Part shown: piece after piece, positions 11,501-22,536 of the stretch
Position numbering within the stretch: the first letter of the stretch is position 1
How the letters are laid out: the number at the start of each line of letters is the position of its first letter
Source: Bryopsis sp. KO-2023
Lineage: Eukaryota; Chlorophyta; Ulvophyceae; Bryopsidales; Bryopsidaceae
DNA: 64,000 nt
Direction: 5' to 3'
NCBI GenBank assembly: GCA_030272585.1
Contig: BSYQ01000007.1
Coordinates: 5,584,001-5,648,000, forward strand
Program-made: the position numbers and the translations under genes
The notes under the pieces: generated by a model
What the model was told of the DNA's origin: nothing
The model's input: the letters and a program-made list of their open reading frames with translations, nothing else
The model's database searches: none

Positions 11501-12179
11501 GCATCTTTTTTTTTCAGAGTGCAATAGTCACACACAAAAATAAATATAAGAAATTTATTTTAAAAAAAGGCAATATGGCAATCTTTGGGTTCGAATCCCA
11601 AATGCCTTAAAAAGAAATTTTCTGTGGATCTTAGCGTATTTGTTTCCAAAAAATAAAAAAGGAAAAAAAATATATATATATTTTAGTTCCCTGAAATATG
11701 AGGTATCCACAGAAAATTTCACATAATTTTTTACTGAATCTGAGCATCTTTTTTTTTCAGAGTGCAATAGTCACACACAAAAATAAATATAAGAAATTCA
11801 TTTTAAAAAAAGGCAATATGGCAATCTTTGGGTTCGAATCCCAAATGCCTCGAAAAATACACTTTTTTTTTGATATTTTTAACAATCACATACCTGGAGT
11901 GGTCTCAACAGCCGCTCGCTTTTTTATAGCCCCTTCTAGTCGTAAGACCTGAACCCTGGAAACGTCACCCGGGTGGTGATGGTCTTTTTCGTTTGTTTGG
12001 ACCACTAAAGGCGTTTTCGATTTGATGCTGCATCTAGCTTCGCACTCCGTTTCGACGCAAGTGAAATAATGGGGGAGTTCTGGTTTTTTTCCGTTCGTCC
12101 GACGGAACCAATATCCATTCTCAATGTCGAAGAGAAGTTCCCCTCCTTTTTTCCCTTTTCCTAACTCCCACCGACTCAT
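5507..12179 (-). CDS. FLYWCH-MULE transposase-Ulp1 protease fusion
   Basis: Six exons, 12179-11894, 10533-10378, 10093-8178, 8058-7831, 6213-6047 and 5840-5507, join in compatible phases to 1,028 codons plus a stop. Residues about 20-70 form a FLYWCH-type zinc finger (Cys41, Cys46, His67-69). Residues about 148-380 are a MULE transposase core with candidate DDE residues Asp191 (LDGTF), Asp249 (VLDFEH) and Glu372 (FAEGYH), plus the family's Cys-His motif near 269-272. A Gly/Ala/Ser-rich tandem-repeat linker follows, to about 786. The C-terminal part is a C48/Ulp1-type cysteine protease: WLND at 853, HW with His917, Asp934, Gln975 and Cys981 in QDDAWSCGVFVC. The His-Asp and Gln-Cys spacings (17 and 6) match Ulp1. 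Start: the ATG at 12179 precedes the zinc finger, and an upstream in-frame ATG at 12383 is possible. The role would be DNA cleavage and strand transfer, plus probable cleavage of SUMO-like modifiers. Confidence 0.85.
6246..7165. repeat. Tandem array, about 120-bp unit, 8 copies
   Basis: The word CAGTGGCGTTAGATAAC recurs every 120-121 bp (near 6361, 6482, 6601, 6722, 6842, 6963 and 7084). Each unit contains a poly-T block, a poly-A block and GTTTGGTGGTGGTCGAAGTG. The array lies inside the intron between exons four and five of the transposase (7830-6214). A diverged founder-like copy sits at 5355-5475, overlapping the end of the plus-strand gene. Confidence 0.9.
7703..7810. repeat. Foldback hairpin in a transposase intron
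   Basis: ATTTATGGGGGAGTGTT and its flanks are repeated in reverse complement around a short loop near 7755, giving arms of roughly 45-50 bp. It lies just downstream of the exon-four donor (7830). It may be a tiny foldback element nested in the intron. No target duplication is obvious. Confidence 0.7.
8203..9090 (-). repeat. 60-bp coding minisatellite in the transposase linker
   Basis: A 60-bp unit (and shorter 30-bp half-units), about 14 repeats, within exon three of the transposase. It encodes Gly/Ala/Ser-rich repeats of the type SGLGFLAAPxxGLGSGAAP. Because the unit length is a multiple of three, all copies keep frame. The opposite strand is also open in two frames for over 300 codons, which is a by-product of the repeat. 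Confidence 0.9.
10556..11856. repeat. Tandem array, about 245-bp unit, 6 copies, with tRNA T-arm-like hairpins
   Basis: Six copies (period 243-248 bp) lie in the first intron of the transposase (11893-10534). Each has a perfect hairpin TTTGGGTTCGAATCCCAAA (starts 10601, 10846, 11093, 11341, 11584, 11827). Most copies flank it with GGCA and TGCC, which can also pair. GGTTCGAATCC matches the RNA polymerase III B-box consensus. No A-box or full cloverleaf is present. Confidence 0.85.
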
Positions 12180-12690
12180 CGCTTCAACGCAAGGAACGAA
12201 TCGAACCTTCCCACTCTTAAGAGTGCAGCCACAGTTGCGTCCAATATGTACATGATCGAAGTTTCCGACTGTAAGAATTCCACAGGATCGACGTTTCTGA
12301 CTGGAACAACTCCACAGGCTCGAAGTTTCTGGAAGATGTACGTCCACTCGCATTGCCTGGGATTCGAACTGTCGCGCACTCACAACTGTTCGACGCCGTC
12401 ACTGATCGCCCAGGAGACGACTGCCCCCCCCCCCTCCCTCGACGACGCGCATCGATAATGCTTGGGAGGCGGGAGGTGGAGGTCCTGGTATACAGGTTTT
12501 GGCGAGGCGAGGGGATGTCTGCAGGGGTAGACCTTCGCGCACGACGCACGCTCGGACTGCTCGGGTCTGTTATGATGCTTCCATCTCACGCGTTGCTTCG
12601 GTCGTGCGCCGAAGACAGAAACTGCAGGGCACGGAAACTTGTGTCTGTCGGACTCTTGCGCACACGTCTGTGTGTGCTGGGGGGATATAT

Positions 12691-12780
12691 GTCGGACTTT
12701 AGCGTTCGCGGGAGATGCGGACATGGGACTGTCGGATATGGGATTTGCGAACATGGGACTGTCGGACACGGGGTATAATC
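12691..12780 (-). repeat. Right terminal inverted repeat of the MULE
   Basis: Reverse complement of the left end. ACATGGGACTGTCGG occurs twice in tandem here (12720-12734 and 12750-12764), so this end carries an extra sub-repeat. Confidence 0.8.
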
Positions 12781-12789
12781 CAATTAGGG
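12781..12789. repeat. Right 9-bp target-site duplication of the MULE
   Basis: CAATTAGGG, identical to positions 2866-2874, immediately outside the right inverted repeat. Confidence 0.75.
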
Positions 12790-15600
12790 GGGGCTGGGCA
12801 GCGCTGGCAAAGTAGTCACCGCGTCAGACCCCGATTGGGCTGTTCACGTGACTGATTTTTGGCATCTTTGGCTGCTGTTTCTGTTTCTCAACGACTCTGG
12901 TGTCCGCCCGTCAGACTGTGACAAAGCCAATACGTTGTGTGAAGAGTGTGACGGAGCGTGAGTGCGAACTTCAGCTCACTCCTCCATGAACTGTCAACTC
13001 TTTCACGGTGCGATCATTTCCTTCGTGGCTCTGACTAGAATTTTCCAACCGACTAAACTTCACTGGGGCTGATAAGAGTAAGTGATGACCAGGGGATTTT
13101 TTTTTCCATTCCGCTGGCCCAAAAGTGGCCCTAAATTTGTACCAAAAAATATAGAATGAGGCCCCAACTCTATTGATACAAATTATAAGGTTTAAAACAC
13201 AACATTGATTTGTTGCTCTTGTGAGTTTTGTGAGATCGTTGATTGGCTTCTTGGATGTGGCCCTTTCGCCACCCCAAATATTGCCAGGCATTTTTTTTTT
13301 TTTTTGGGGGGGGGGGGAGGGGGCACCTCCAGCAAGCTCCATCATTCCCCACAGAGGTGGTATGCTGACAAACCTTTTGGTTTGATCAGCCATGATTTCA
13401 AAGGCTCAAGCAAAATGACAATGCCAGGATATATTACGGATTGTTAATGAACCCCATGCACATAAAGAGTATGCACACTGTAAAAACAATGCAACACAGT
13501 AATATAAAAACTGTCAAATGCAGATACCTTCCCATACCAGGCCAGACCATTAATTTCAGTAACTGAAACAAGAGAATGTTTCTGGGATGTATGGAGATTT
13601 CAGCCTCGATGAATACATTAATAAAAAAGACGAGGGATCTGACACACAACAAAGACAAAATATCATTACAACATCAAAAGCCCAGATATATATTATTATT
13701 GCTATCCTGCTCAAAAGCAACTGGTGCTTTTCGTTTTTCTTTTTCAAAACCCTCCCCCGTGGCAAGAAGCCCTTGCATAAACTCAAACAAAAGAAGAATA
13801 AACTTTTTGTACATAACAATCAGATGGTTGCCTCCACCCCCCTTCTCTCTCTCTCTCTCTTTTTTGGTGTGTTCATGAGCACACCTGTATTTGTAGCTGT
13901 ATATTCATTTTTTTTTTCATTTTTCAAATTACGATCACACAATCCCTTTCCCTTAATGTTCAGTAGAACACATCCATTCCAACACCAGCCTCACCAAAAG
14001 GACCAAAATTTTATTGTCTTTTCAATAAAGTTCAAATGACACGATATCAAGCTGTGCACAGATTATTTTCGGATTTCACTCCCCCTCTCCATTGTTTTTT
14101 TGGTTCCTTTTTTTTCAGAATATTTTTTGTTTTGGACAAACCCTAGCAAATTTCGACCCTCGGTGTTCTGACTTTCAGATATAAGATTTGGAAAAAGAAA
14201 CTCCCTAAAATAAGTTTACAATCTTCCAACAAAAAGATCATACCAAAGCAGCTTTTTTTTTTTTTTTTTCGCTTTTTCAAGCAAAACTGAACCACACAAT
14301 CCAAAAAGACAGACTGTGCAGCCCAAAACATAAATAAATAAAAGCAGAAAGAACATGCCAACCCCACCAGCCCCCATAACAAGCCACACCAACAGAACCC
14401 TAACAGATACTGAAACACAAGCAGCATAGTTTATTTTTGACCATCATTTTGCCCACAGGTTTTTAACCTTATTTCCATTTTTTGGAGCAAAATCATCTAG
14501 ATTTCAAATTCTATTCACGAATAGCAGCAAAGCAGAGGAAAAAAAAGCCAGCACACTCAAAACAATTACGTGCCAACAAAAATCCACAAAAAGAGAAATA
14601 TGGAATATTTTTTTTTCTTTTTCAGTTTTTTTTTTCTGGTTGGGAAACCATAATTCTCTTTCCCAAAACCGAACCATGCACAGCTCTTTAGTAACCCCCA
14701 AAGAAAGACATCCTTTGTACAAAAAGATGCTCCAAATTACTCAACGAAACACCCAGAAAAACACCACCACAAAGGTGCTATGAAGTACAAAAAAAGACAG
14801 AAATAACATACCTGAAAACCTTTCAAAACCTAGATTCCCCAAAATACCCAAAGCTTAGCAGAAGTACAAATTTTTTCTTCGGATCACCAGATGGTGCTCA
14901 AACGAGTAGCTTTTTTTTTATCAACAGCAGTAATTGGTTCACGAACACAGACAAAAAAAAAGATTCATAAAAAAGAACCAATAATACTGCACAGTGGAAT
15001 ATACAAGTAAAAGAGAGAGAGAAAGAGTTCAGAGCAGGGCAGAGACAACACCCATATGACAAAATGACACCCTTTTGTCATTTTTTCTTTATTAGTACAG
15101 TCGCACATATATTTTTTTCTTTTTGATTTTCCTTTCTTTCGTTTCTGTTTCTTTATTTCCTCAAAATATTGATGCAGCCCTGCAAAAAAGCTCACCCAAA
15201 ATACGATTTCCAACTAAACCCAAAGAGATGTGGCAGGGGAAAGTCTCTACCGCACACTCCAAACCAATACCTCAAGTCATCATTCCCTTTTGCAAAAAAT
15301 CACAGTTACCCAAAGAAGGCAAAACGGCTGCTTTGTGCCTCTTTTCACCCCAAAACCTACTTTCACATGTATTCACATGTTTGTTGCTCTTAATTTATAC
15401 CTGCATCAAGAAACACACACAAAAAAAATCAATTAAAATCAAGCACATATTTACAGATTTTTAGTCCTATCTACTTTCATTTAAAAAAACTGTTATTTTT
15501 TCATTTTTTTCATTTTTTTTTTTGGGGGGGGGGGGATTCGTCTCATTTCGTTTCATTTCGTCTCATTTCCCCCCCGCCAAAAAAATAAAATAAAAATGGC
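12790..15600. other. No gene recognised, low-complexity DNA
   Basis: Many T, A, G and CT tracts, for example near 13290-13320, 13843-13866 and 14250-14270. Short ORFs on both strands lack domains and credible splice structure. Confidence 0.5.
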
Positions 15601-15666
15601 ACTTTCACAAATCATTACCAAGAAAATCACGTAGTTGCTGGGCTCCTAGGAAGGTTGCAGCACGAT

Positions 15667-16928
15667 TCAGTTCGAATGCACCAACAGAACATCCTGAATC
15701 TCCAAGCCATCTTGACGGAACCCTGCTGCCAGCTTCAGCGCAGCATGCATCTCCCCAGCGTTTACATAAGCCTGGACCACCGCTTGAGCAGTGTTCTCAT
15801 CCGGTTTCATTTTCGCTTTCTTAATATCCGCAAGGACATTCATGGCATCACCATGTCGGCCAGCAGCAGCCACCGTTCTCAGAGCAGCATTGTATGTGTC
15901 CAAATCGATGACTATATGTGCACCTCGCATGGCTTCCAGCAATTGCAACACCATCGAGTGCCTTCCACCGGCTTCCAGAGCAGCTGAAACAAGCAGAAAC
16001 AGAACCACACAGTCAGGAACAGCTCAAAACCCAACCTAAAGCTGGAAGTCCTTCACAAAAGCAAACTGCTTGGCCAAAAGGCTGATGTTCCTAGAGCTAG
16101 AGGGATTACTAATTACTAGAAATGTAACTCCATATTCTGGGAGTATTGCTCACCCATCAAAGCACGGCAGGCATGCTCATCCACAGTTTGACCTTGCATC
16201 TGCATCGTCAAGAACAGGTCCAGAGCTTTGCTCCAGTCTCCCCTCTTCGCATAATGACTCAGCAGCTCAACATAGACCCCGCTCGTGCCAGGGAGCCCCT
16301 GAGCATGCATCGCGCCGAGAATCTTTTCCGCGCGCTCCCAGTCTTCGCATTTTTCGCAGGCCGACAGGGCGGAGATGAATGTGATCTTGTCCGGGGTGAT
16401 CGACGATTCCAGCATTTCGTCGTAGAGGTCGATAGCTTTTTGGAATTTGCCACCGCGCTCGCAGGCGGTGATAAGCGCGCTGTAGGTAACGTGGTTTGGC
16501 CTGCAGCCCGGGTCGCTTGCCGCAGCCTCTTTCATGGAGGAGAATACCTCCAGGGCTTCTTCCCATTCTCCAGCGCTGCTGCATGCGCTGATCAGTGCGG
16601 AGTAGGTGTAAGTATTGGCTCGAACGCCCCGCACGTACCTCATCGCTTCGAACACTTCCACAGCTTTCCTCCAGTCGCGCAGACGACCGCACAGGTTGAT
16701 AAGAGTGGTGAAAGCCTGCTCTCGCGGGCGGAACGTGCACGTCTCGATGGCGCGTTTCACTTCGCCTCGACCGGCGACCGAAAATCGAACGGCTGCTTTG
16801 AGAGTTTCCATGTCCCACGCAGACTTGGCGGGAGGTGGGCTGTCTGGCGCTTGCAGCCCCCATCGACCGTAGCCTCCTGCACCCCACGAGCCCATTGGCA
16901 ACGCGTTGACTGGGATGGTCATGGCCAT
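15667..16928 (-). CDS. Pentatricopeptide repeat (PPR) protein
   Basis: Two exons, 16928-16154 (donor GTGAGC) and 15983-15667 (after a TTTCAG acceptor), join to 363 codons plus a stop. The protein has consecutive P-type PPR motifs of about 35 residues, recognisable by TYTYSALISACSSAGEWEEA, HVTYSALITACERGGKFQKA and KITFISALSACEKCEDWERA, and continuing through the second exon. PPR proteins bind organellar RNA and act in processing, stability or translation. The first 40 residues are Gly/Pro/Ala-rich and may be an organelle-targeting sequence, but this is not decisive. No DYW or E domain is visible. A second ATG two codons downstream is an equally good start. Confidence 0.85.
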
Positions 16929-16929
16929 T

Positions 16930-18199
16930 TTAGCTATGTCTGAAATTCCTGCACAACCATAAGATCAATTCGATGCGCGCCGTAGGAGCCACCAAACGAT
17001 ATATCCGAGGGGAGCTACGCCACAGCACCAACAAAAACCTCCCGACTGGACGCGCTACTGGATTGGCGATCGCGGAAGAAGGAGAAAGCGAGGCATGTGT
17101 CTTTCGAGATCGAAACAACACCTGTTGGAAGATTTTGTGCGCTGCTGGTGGCGGCAGACAACTTGTCCCAAAAGAGCACGCAAAGGAGAACAAGGAAGCC
17201 TGCAAAATGTGAGTCGCAAAACGAGGCCAGTTTTGTTAGGGAGGGTCGATCGTGGCGTCCGCAGGAAGGTTTTTGAAAGGGAACGCAAAAAGTCTGCTCG
17301 CTTCTAAAGAATTTTCACCCTGCTTTTCTTTGTCGAATACATCTCGCGAACATGTTAAGTAGCGAATGACGGCACTGTGGGGGATAGAGACAGGAGGTCG
17401 CATCACGTCGGGACGAGAAGGGAAGTCTCTGTCCAATCATGCTGTCTATGCGCCTCTTTTGCTGGTTCGTGGCCGTTCCATTTCCTCCAGGTCCTCGTTT
17501 GCCCAGAAATCGTCAAGAAGCCAACAGGTGGTTCGACTCTGTTTTTTGGTATCTCATGTTTGTTTGGTTGGTTTGGTTTCTGATTATCCTTGATTTGTTA
17601 CATTATGTTGATATGGTCAAATAAATCAGCCTATTTCCATTATTGCTTTTAGGAGAAAAGCCGATTTGGTATGATGGGCTTCCAACTGTTTGGATATTTT
17701 ATTTTACAATGACACTTTTAACAAGAGAACCACACCATCCTCCACCACAATAAAATTTCGAGGTGGGTTGTGTTGAGTATTATAAGCGACCTGATTGATC
17801 TTATGGGACGAATAGCACCCACAAAACATGCCGACTTGTTTTCTAAATATTTTGTTTCTAAAGCCCCCGATTTTCCCCCTTTTTTTTTCTTTTTTTCCAA
17901 TGGGTAGACACGTGAGAAGCATTTCGGACTTTGGTTCCTTGTTGCGTTTCTGGATGGGGCCGTATATTTTTTTTCCCTCAAGTTGAGTTGTAAAGCAATG
18001 CTTTGTGAGCTGGTGGCTGTGAAAGGCTGAATGCCTGAGTTCATTTGGAAATGTTTTGAAGTCACAAGGTATTCGCTACATGCCAACGAATGTTCCACCT
18101 ATTTTTCCGGTTAATAACACAAAGTGAAATAGTGATACGCTATTCACTAACCACAGAAACCAAGCCTCTTTTTCGCACCACACCCCAAACGACGATATC
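16930..18199. other. No gene recognised
   Basis: The upstream region of the PPR gene, then AT-rich DNA. ORFs here are short and overlap on both strands without recognisable domains. Confidence 0.45.
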
Positions 18200-18221
18200 A
18201 GGAGCACATATCTTACCCAAG
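18200..18221 (+). promoter_or_regulatory. Conserved upstream motif shared with the paralog at 27.8-28.0 kb
   Basis: Differs at one position from the 22-bp sequence upstream of the related gene (minus strand, 28088-28067); both contain CACATATCTTACCCAAG. Here it ends 186 bp before the ATG; in the paralog it ends 75 bp before. It could be a promoter or 5' leader element, or simply residual homology of a duplication. Confidence 0.45.
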
Positions 18222-18406
18222 CGCACCCACGCATCCTGTTAGTGAATGTCAATGTGTTGATAATGTGCATTCTATGTTTGCCACCAATACAGTGGCAGAG
18301 TTTCTGGCACCCCCTTTCGCTTTTATTCCAAACGAACAAGTCCTCGTCCTCGTTTTTCGGGTTGACAAGGTGTGACTCTTTTACTGAGCACCAGCGACAG
18401 TTTCGA

Positions 18407-18610
18407 ATGGGTTTGATCAAGACAATCGCCTCTGTTGCACTCTGCAGTGCGATCTGCTTGGTTTCAAGGAAGCTAAGGCGAGCCCAGGCACAAGCACAAC
18501 TTCAAGCCTTTATTTCTGCTTGGGATTCGTATACCACAGACTCTGAGGCCACAGACACGGACACAGACACGGACTCCAGCACCTCTAGCGCAAGCACGGA
18601 GGCGGAATGA
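18407..18610 (+). CDS. Small MGL-family protein 1 (67 aa), unknown function
   Basis: A single-exon 67-residue protein. Residues 1-20 are MGLIKTIASVALCSAICLVS, a hydrophobic segment beginning Met-Gly with Thr at position 6, compatible with N-myristoylation or a short membrane anchor. A basic patch (RKLRR) follows, then a Gln/Ala helix-like stretch and an acidic Asp/Thr/Ser tail with repeated TD. The protein encoded at 27780-27992 on the other strand has the same order of segments and near-identical N-terminal residues. That similarity is the main evidence that this short ORF is real. I chose the ATG where similarity begins; in-frame codons extend upstream without it. Function unknown. Confidence 0.65.
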   Translation: MGLIKTIASVALCSAICLVSRKLRRAQAQAQLQAFISAWDSYTTDSEATDTDTDTDSSTSSASTEAE

Positions 18611-21223
18611 GCTGGCTGACCAGGAATTTTATTGTCGAGCATGGATTTTCTTAAGCTGGGGACAAAAGGTGAGGAAGGAAAGGTTTTTTTTTTTATCTTG
18701 CTATTAAATATGTGAAACACGGTGCTCTCGGCTTGTATAATTGGCCTTGCCCGTTGTCTAACCGCCATTGTTGACGCCTTTCTGCCCACATGACTGACGG
18801 CCAACATGTTTTATCAAACGAATAGGTACTCATGGAGGTAACAAGCAATCACTTGCAGTTCCACATAGACAGACACAACAATCATCAGCCTTCTTCATTC
18901 AGTGATATTGGAAGGAGATGGCTTGGGTACAACAAGCAAAGGGGGGAATTAGGTGGAGGGGTAAATATTCAAGTGTGGTACGTGGGAAAATTAGAAAGAA
19001 CACAATAGTTTGATAAGGTAGGTCTCTGAAGTCAGATGGGAAGTCGGATGGAAGCTGGAGGAATGCAATCCATCCTCGACCAGACATATTGTGGAGGGTG
19101 GATTTTTAGGATCCAGGCACCCGTAGTAGGCAGCCAGTTTTATTCTGGTGTTAGTTTTCTGAATAGTTCGCACATTTGACTTGCGGGGGCGGGGAGGAGG
19201 GGAATCGGATGACATTTGGCGTTGGTTTTATGAAATCATTTCTTAAGTTAGATACAAAAAGACTGTACATACTGGGTCGAAAAAAAGAAAGAAAGGGGGA
19301 GATCATTTAGAAAACATAGTGCCTGTGGGAGAATGGCGGGAATCTGGAGCGGATGGGTGAGTTTTGATAGAAGACGGGGGTTTTGTGAAATAGTGTACAA
19401 TCGTTTTTCAATTTTTTTAAATGTTAGGAATGGTAATCTGTTTTACACTTGAGAATGCTGTTGGGGCCTGTTTCAAGTCTCAATTTAATGTAATTTGATG
19501 TTGTTTGTTTGTTTGTTTGTTTCAAGTCTCAATCAATGAGCTAAAAAAAACGGAGAAGAAATGTCAAGGCACGTTACTTCACTAGCATCGATTAAAAAAA
19601 ACCGACACCCTGGTGTGCGGAGAATATGTCCTCGTCTGGAAAATTCCGTCCATTGAATGCATTTGGGACAGTTTGGCACTATTGTGGCGTTTCGTAAGGA
19701 AAGGAGAATCGTCTGTGGAATCTGGGTTACATTCCATAGGAGGTATGCTCTCTTGTGGAAGCTTTTCGTGTTCGAAGAATTAAGGGGAAGGATCGATGGA
19801 ATAATGAACACCGTGTTCAACAGTGACTATTGCCAAAGTTTTATTATAGAGTTTTCGGGGTGCATTTCTTTTGGTGGGAAAAAAAAACTTTCTGAGCAGA
19901 TTTGTCTTACCTTGGGAATGCTATTAGTGACTAACATTAATGTTTCAGAAATGTATGATCTAGCCGGAAAACGCAACAAGTATTTTTGATTCGACGTTTT
20001 GTTTTTGGATGTGGAACAGAAAGGACTCAGTCTGAGAGGCCGACCCTTTGTTTCTTTTAGGTATTGATAAGATGGGAGTTAGGCCATCCGACCGAAAGTA
20101 TGGGTGCGCCTCAACCTGGATGAATGGGAGAGAGTCACGACACATGAACACTTGGATATTTTATTGTTGTTATTCCGTACTTGATGTCGTCAGGTGAATT
20201 CTTATACTCCAACATTCACGAGAGATCTGTTCGCTATCTTATCTTACCTGATTGACGGCTGGTTTAATCCTTGCTGTTTCCAACAAGTCCTTGAGCTTCG
20301 TCCCTGGAAAGTTGCTTACGCCGATCGCTCTTACCAACCCGTCGTCAACAAGGGATTTCATCGCATTTGCTGTCTGAGTTTTTTTTTTCTGTTCAAAAGA
20401 AATACAGGACGAAAACTGTATGAATCTACATATAAAACTTCATTAAAAGTGTCCCTCGTTCAATCCAGCCTTCCCTTCTGTTCTTTGAAAACGAAAAGCT
20501 TGCGCAAGCACAGCGAAACCTCTTCCCGATTTCAAATACTATTCAAAAGGAAAGCGCGAACCAAAGAGGAGTCACTTTTTCTTGCAAAACACCACAATTT
20601 AGCCAAACTATTCCAAATATCAGAACTTCCCCATCCACCCCCTCTTCCTGACGTTTTCACTAAATTTTCCCCCAAAAAACCTCCCCCTTTTCTCTTTTTT
20701 TTTTCTCTACCCGGTTTGTCCAGTCTCCTAGTCTCCTACTAAAGCTATCTTATTCTTTACAAGAATAAATATATTCACCAACCTGGGGCCAAATACTTGC
20801 CGATCCCCCTTCCCCTCCACCCCCAAAACAAATCCGACGTCTGTCCACAAAAACTAACACCAGTCTGAAACTGGCTGCCCACTCCAGGTCCACTCACAGA
20901 TGCTACTAAACCCCGCTCATCATCATGTCTGACCGAGAATGGATTCCCTAATCCCCCTAAATCCACTCATCACACTTCAGGTCCTCCCTTTTCACTAATT
21001 CCCCCTTGCACGCCCTTCCTTCTGCGCGGCCTTGGGGATGTTTCTTTTTCAGATCCATCGGAGAAATCCACAGTTGCTACGCCTGAATGTACAAAGGAAG
21101 AAGTCCTTTTTCACATCATATTTATAATAGTCCCAGCGCGGGGGGGGCAAAAATCCCTGTCGCTCAGAAGAAAAGAGCTACAAACTCCACCCAGCGTCTG
21201 CAAATGATCGGTAGTGATGTATA
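18611..21223. other. No gene recognised
   Basis: Short unsupported ORFs, a (GTTT)n run near 19500 and homopolymer tracts. Confidence 0.45.
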
Positions 21224-21231
21224 TGTCAGAA
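21224..21231. repeat. Left 8-bp target-site duplication of the foldback element
   Basis: TGTCAGAA, identical to 22537-22544. Confidence 0.75.
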
Positions 21232-22536
21232 CAGACCTGGGCCCGACCGGACCGGCAACGAAAAACCGGTCCGGTCCGGTCCAACCTGTCCATGGACCGG
21301 CTGACCTGTCCGGTCCTGTCCGGTCCAACGAAAAAACGCCGGTCCTTGCAAGACCGGACAGGTTGTGACCTGTCCGGTCCTGTCCACTCCGGTCCAGTCA
21401 ACCTCGGAAATCTGCAGAAATCTAGACCGGTTTTCTGACAGATTTTCCGTTTTTAGACAGGTCACACCCACATTTCGCCTTTATTAGACCGGCGATGTGA
21501 CCTGTCTAAAACCGGAACGACCCTGTCTTGACAGGGTTGTTCTCCTGTTTTAGACCGGCTCCAGGTCGGTCTGGACAGGTGGGCTGCCTGTCCAGACCGA
21601 CCTGGAGCCTGTCTAGAACAGGTCGCACAATTAAGCACTTTTAACGTGCTAATTGTGTATCAATCGACTGAGAACTGATTCAATTAATTAAAGAACGAAG
21701 TATTATTTATTATATGCATTTTTAATGCATGAATGACGTGAGCCAAGCCCACCAGCCACCGACTAGAGGGAGTCGGTCGACTCAAGGAGGATTCGAACCC
21801 GGGTTGGCTAAGCCCGAGTCGAAGACACTATCACTAGTGGACCCCACCACAGGGACGCTCAAAAGGGGGTCGTTACTTTTAAGTACCCGTTTAATTTTGG
21901 AAAATTAAACGGGTACTTAAAAGTAACGACCCCCTTTTGAGCGTCCCTGTGGTGGGGTCCACTAGTGATAGTGTCTTCGACTCGGGCTTAGCCAACCCGG
22001 GTTCGAATCCTCCTTGAGTCGACCGACTCCCTCTAGTCGGTGGCTGGTGGGCTTGGCTCACGTCATTCATGCATTAAAAATGCATATAATAAATAATACT
22101 TTGTTCTTTAATCCATTGAATCAGTTCTCAGGCGATTAACACATTAAAAAGTGCTTAATTGTGTGACCTGTTCTAGACAGGTGCCAGGTCGGTCTGGACA
22201 GGCGGCCCACCTGTCCAGACCGACTTGGAGTCGGTCTAAAACAGGTCATATTGGGCGTCACATCGGTCTAAAACAGGGTCACACCGGTCTAAAACAGGTC
22301 ACACGAGTATGACCGTACTAGACAGGCGACAACCTGTCTGGAAAGGTCAAATCCGGTCCAGAAAGGTCAAATCCGGTCTAGAAAAGGTGGCCTTTACTAG
22401 ACCGGATTTGACCTTTCTTGGACCGGATTTGACCTTTCCAGACCGGATTTGACCTGTCTAAGAAAGGTCAAATCCGGTCCAGAAACTGGTTGCCGGTCCG
22501 GTCCGGTCCGGTCCAACGGGTCGGCGCCCAGGTCTG
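21232..22536. mobile_element. Foldback DNA element, hAT-like, non-autonomous
   Basis: A 1,305-bp element made almost entirely of two inverted arms meeting at 21899-21900. The inner part of the palindrome, about 21650-22150, is nearly perfect. Both termini begin CAGACCTGGGC inward. The 8-bp word TGTCAGAA lies directly outside each end (21224-21231 and 22537-22544). An 8-bp duplication with CA-starting termini fits the hAT superfamily. Outer arms are filled with GGTCCGGTCC-like and GACAGGT/ACCTGTC repeats. No transposase is encoded, so it would be mobilised in trans. Confidence 0.8.

Larger units (their letters stand above)
2875..12780 (-). mobile_element. Complete Mutator-like (MULE) DNA transposon with Ulp1 fusion
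   Basis: A 9.9-kb element bounded by imperfect terminal inverted repeats (about 2875-2950 and 12691-12780). The 9-bp word CAATTAGGG lies immediately outside both ends, at 2866-2874 and 12781-12789. A 9-bp target-site duplication is the hallmark of Mutator-superfamily insertion. Inside, on the minus strand, is a six-exon gene for a FLYWCH-DDE transposase-Ulp1 protease fusion. A shorter, poorly defined gene lies on the plus strand at the other end, converging on it. The transposase reading frame is intact and the duplication identical, which suggests a recent and possibly still competent insertion. Exact ends are ambiguous by one or two bases because the duplication and the terminus share G residues. 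Confidence 0.85.

Noticed and set aside
10340..11767. Repeated minus-strand ORFs of 60-70 codons with MLRFSKKSCEIFCG-type text
   Set aside because: Products of the intronic 245-bp tandem array; only the exon at 10533-10378 inside this region is coding.
10556..11856. CRISPR-like array
   Set aside because: The host is eukaryotic, and the whole 245-bp unit is repeated with no variable spacers.
21780..22030. Possible tRNA genes in the foldback element
   Set aside because: GGTTCGAATCC is present in both arms, but no cloverleaf with seven-base acceptor and anticodon stems can be drawn.
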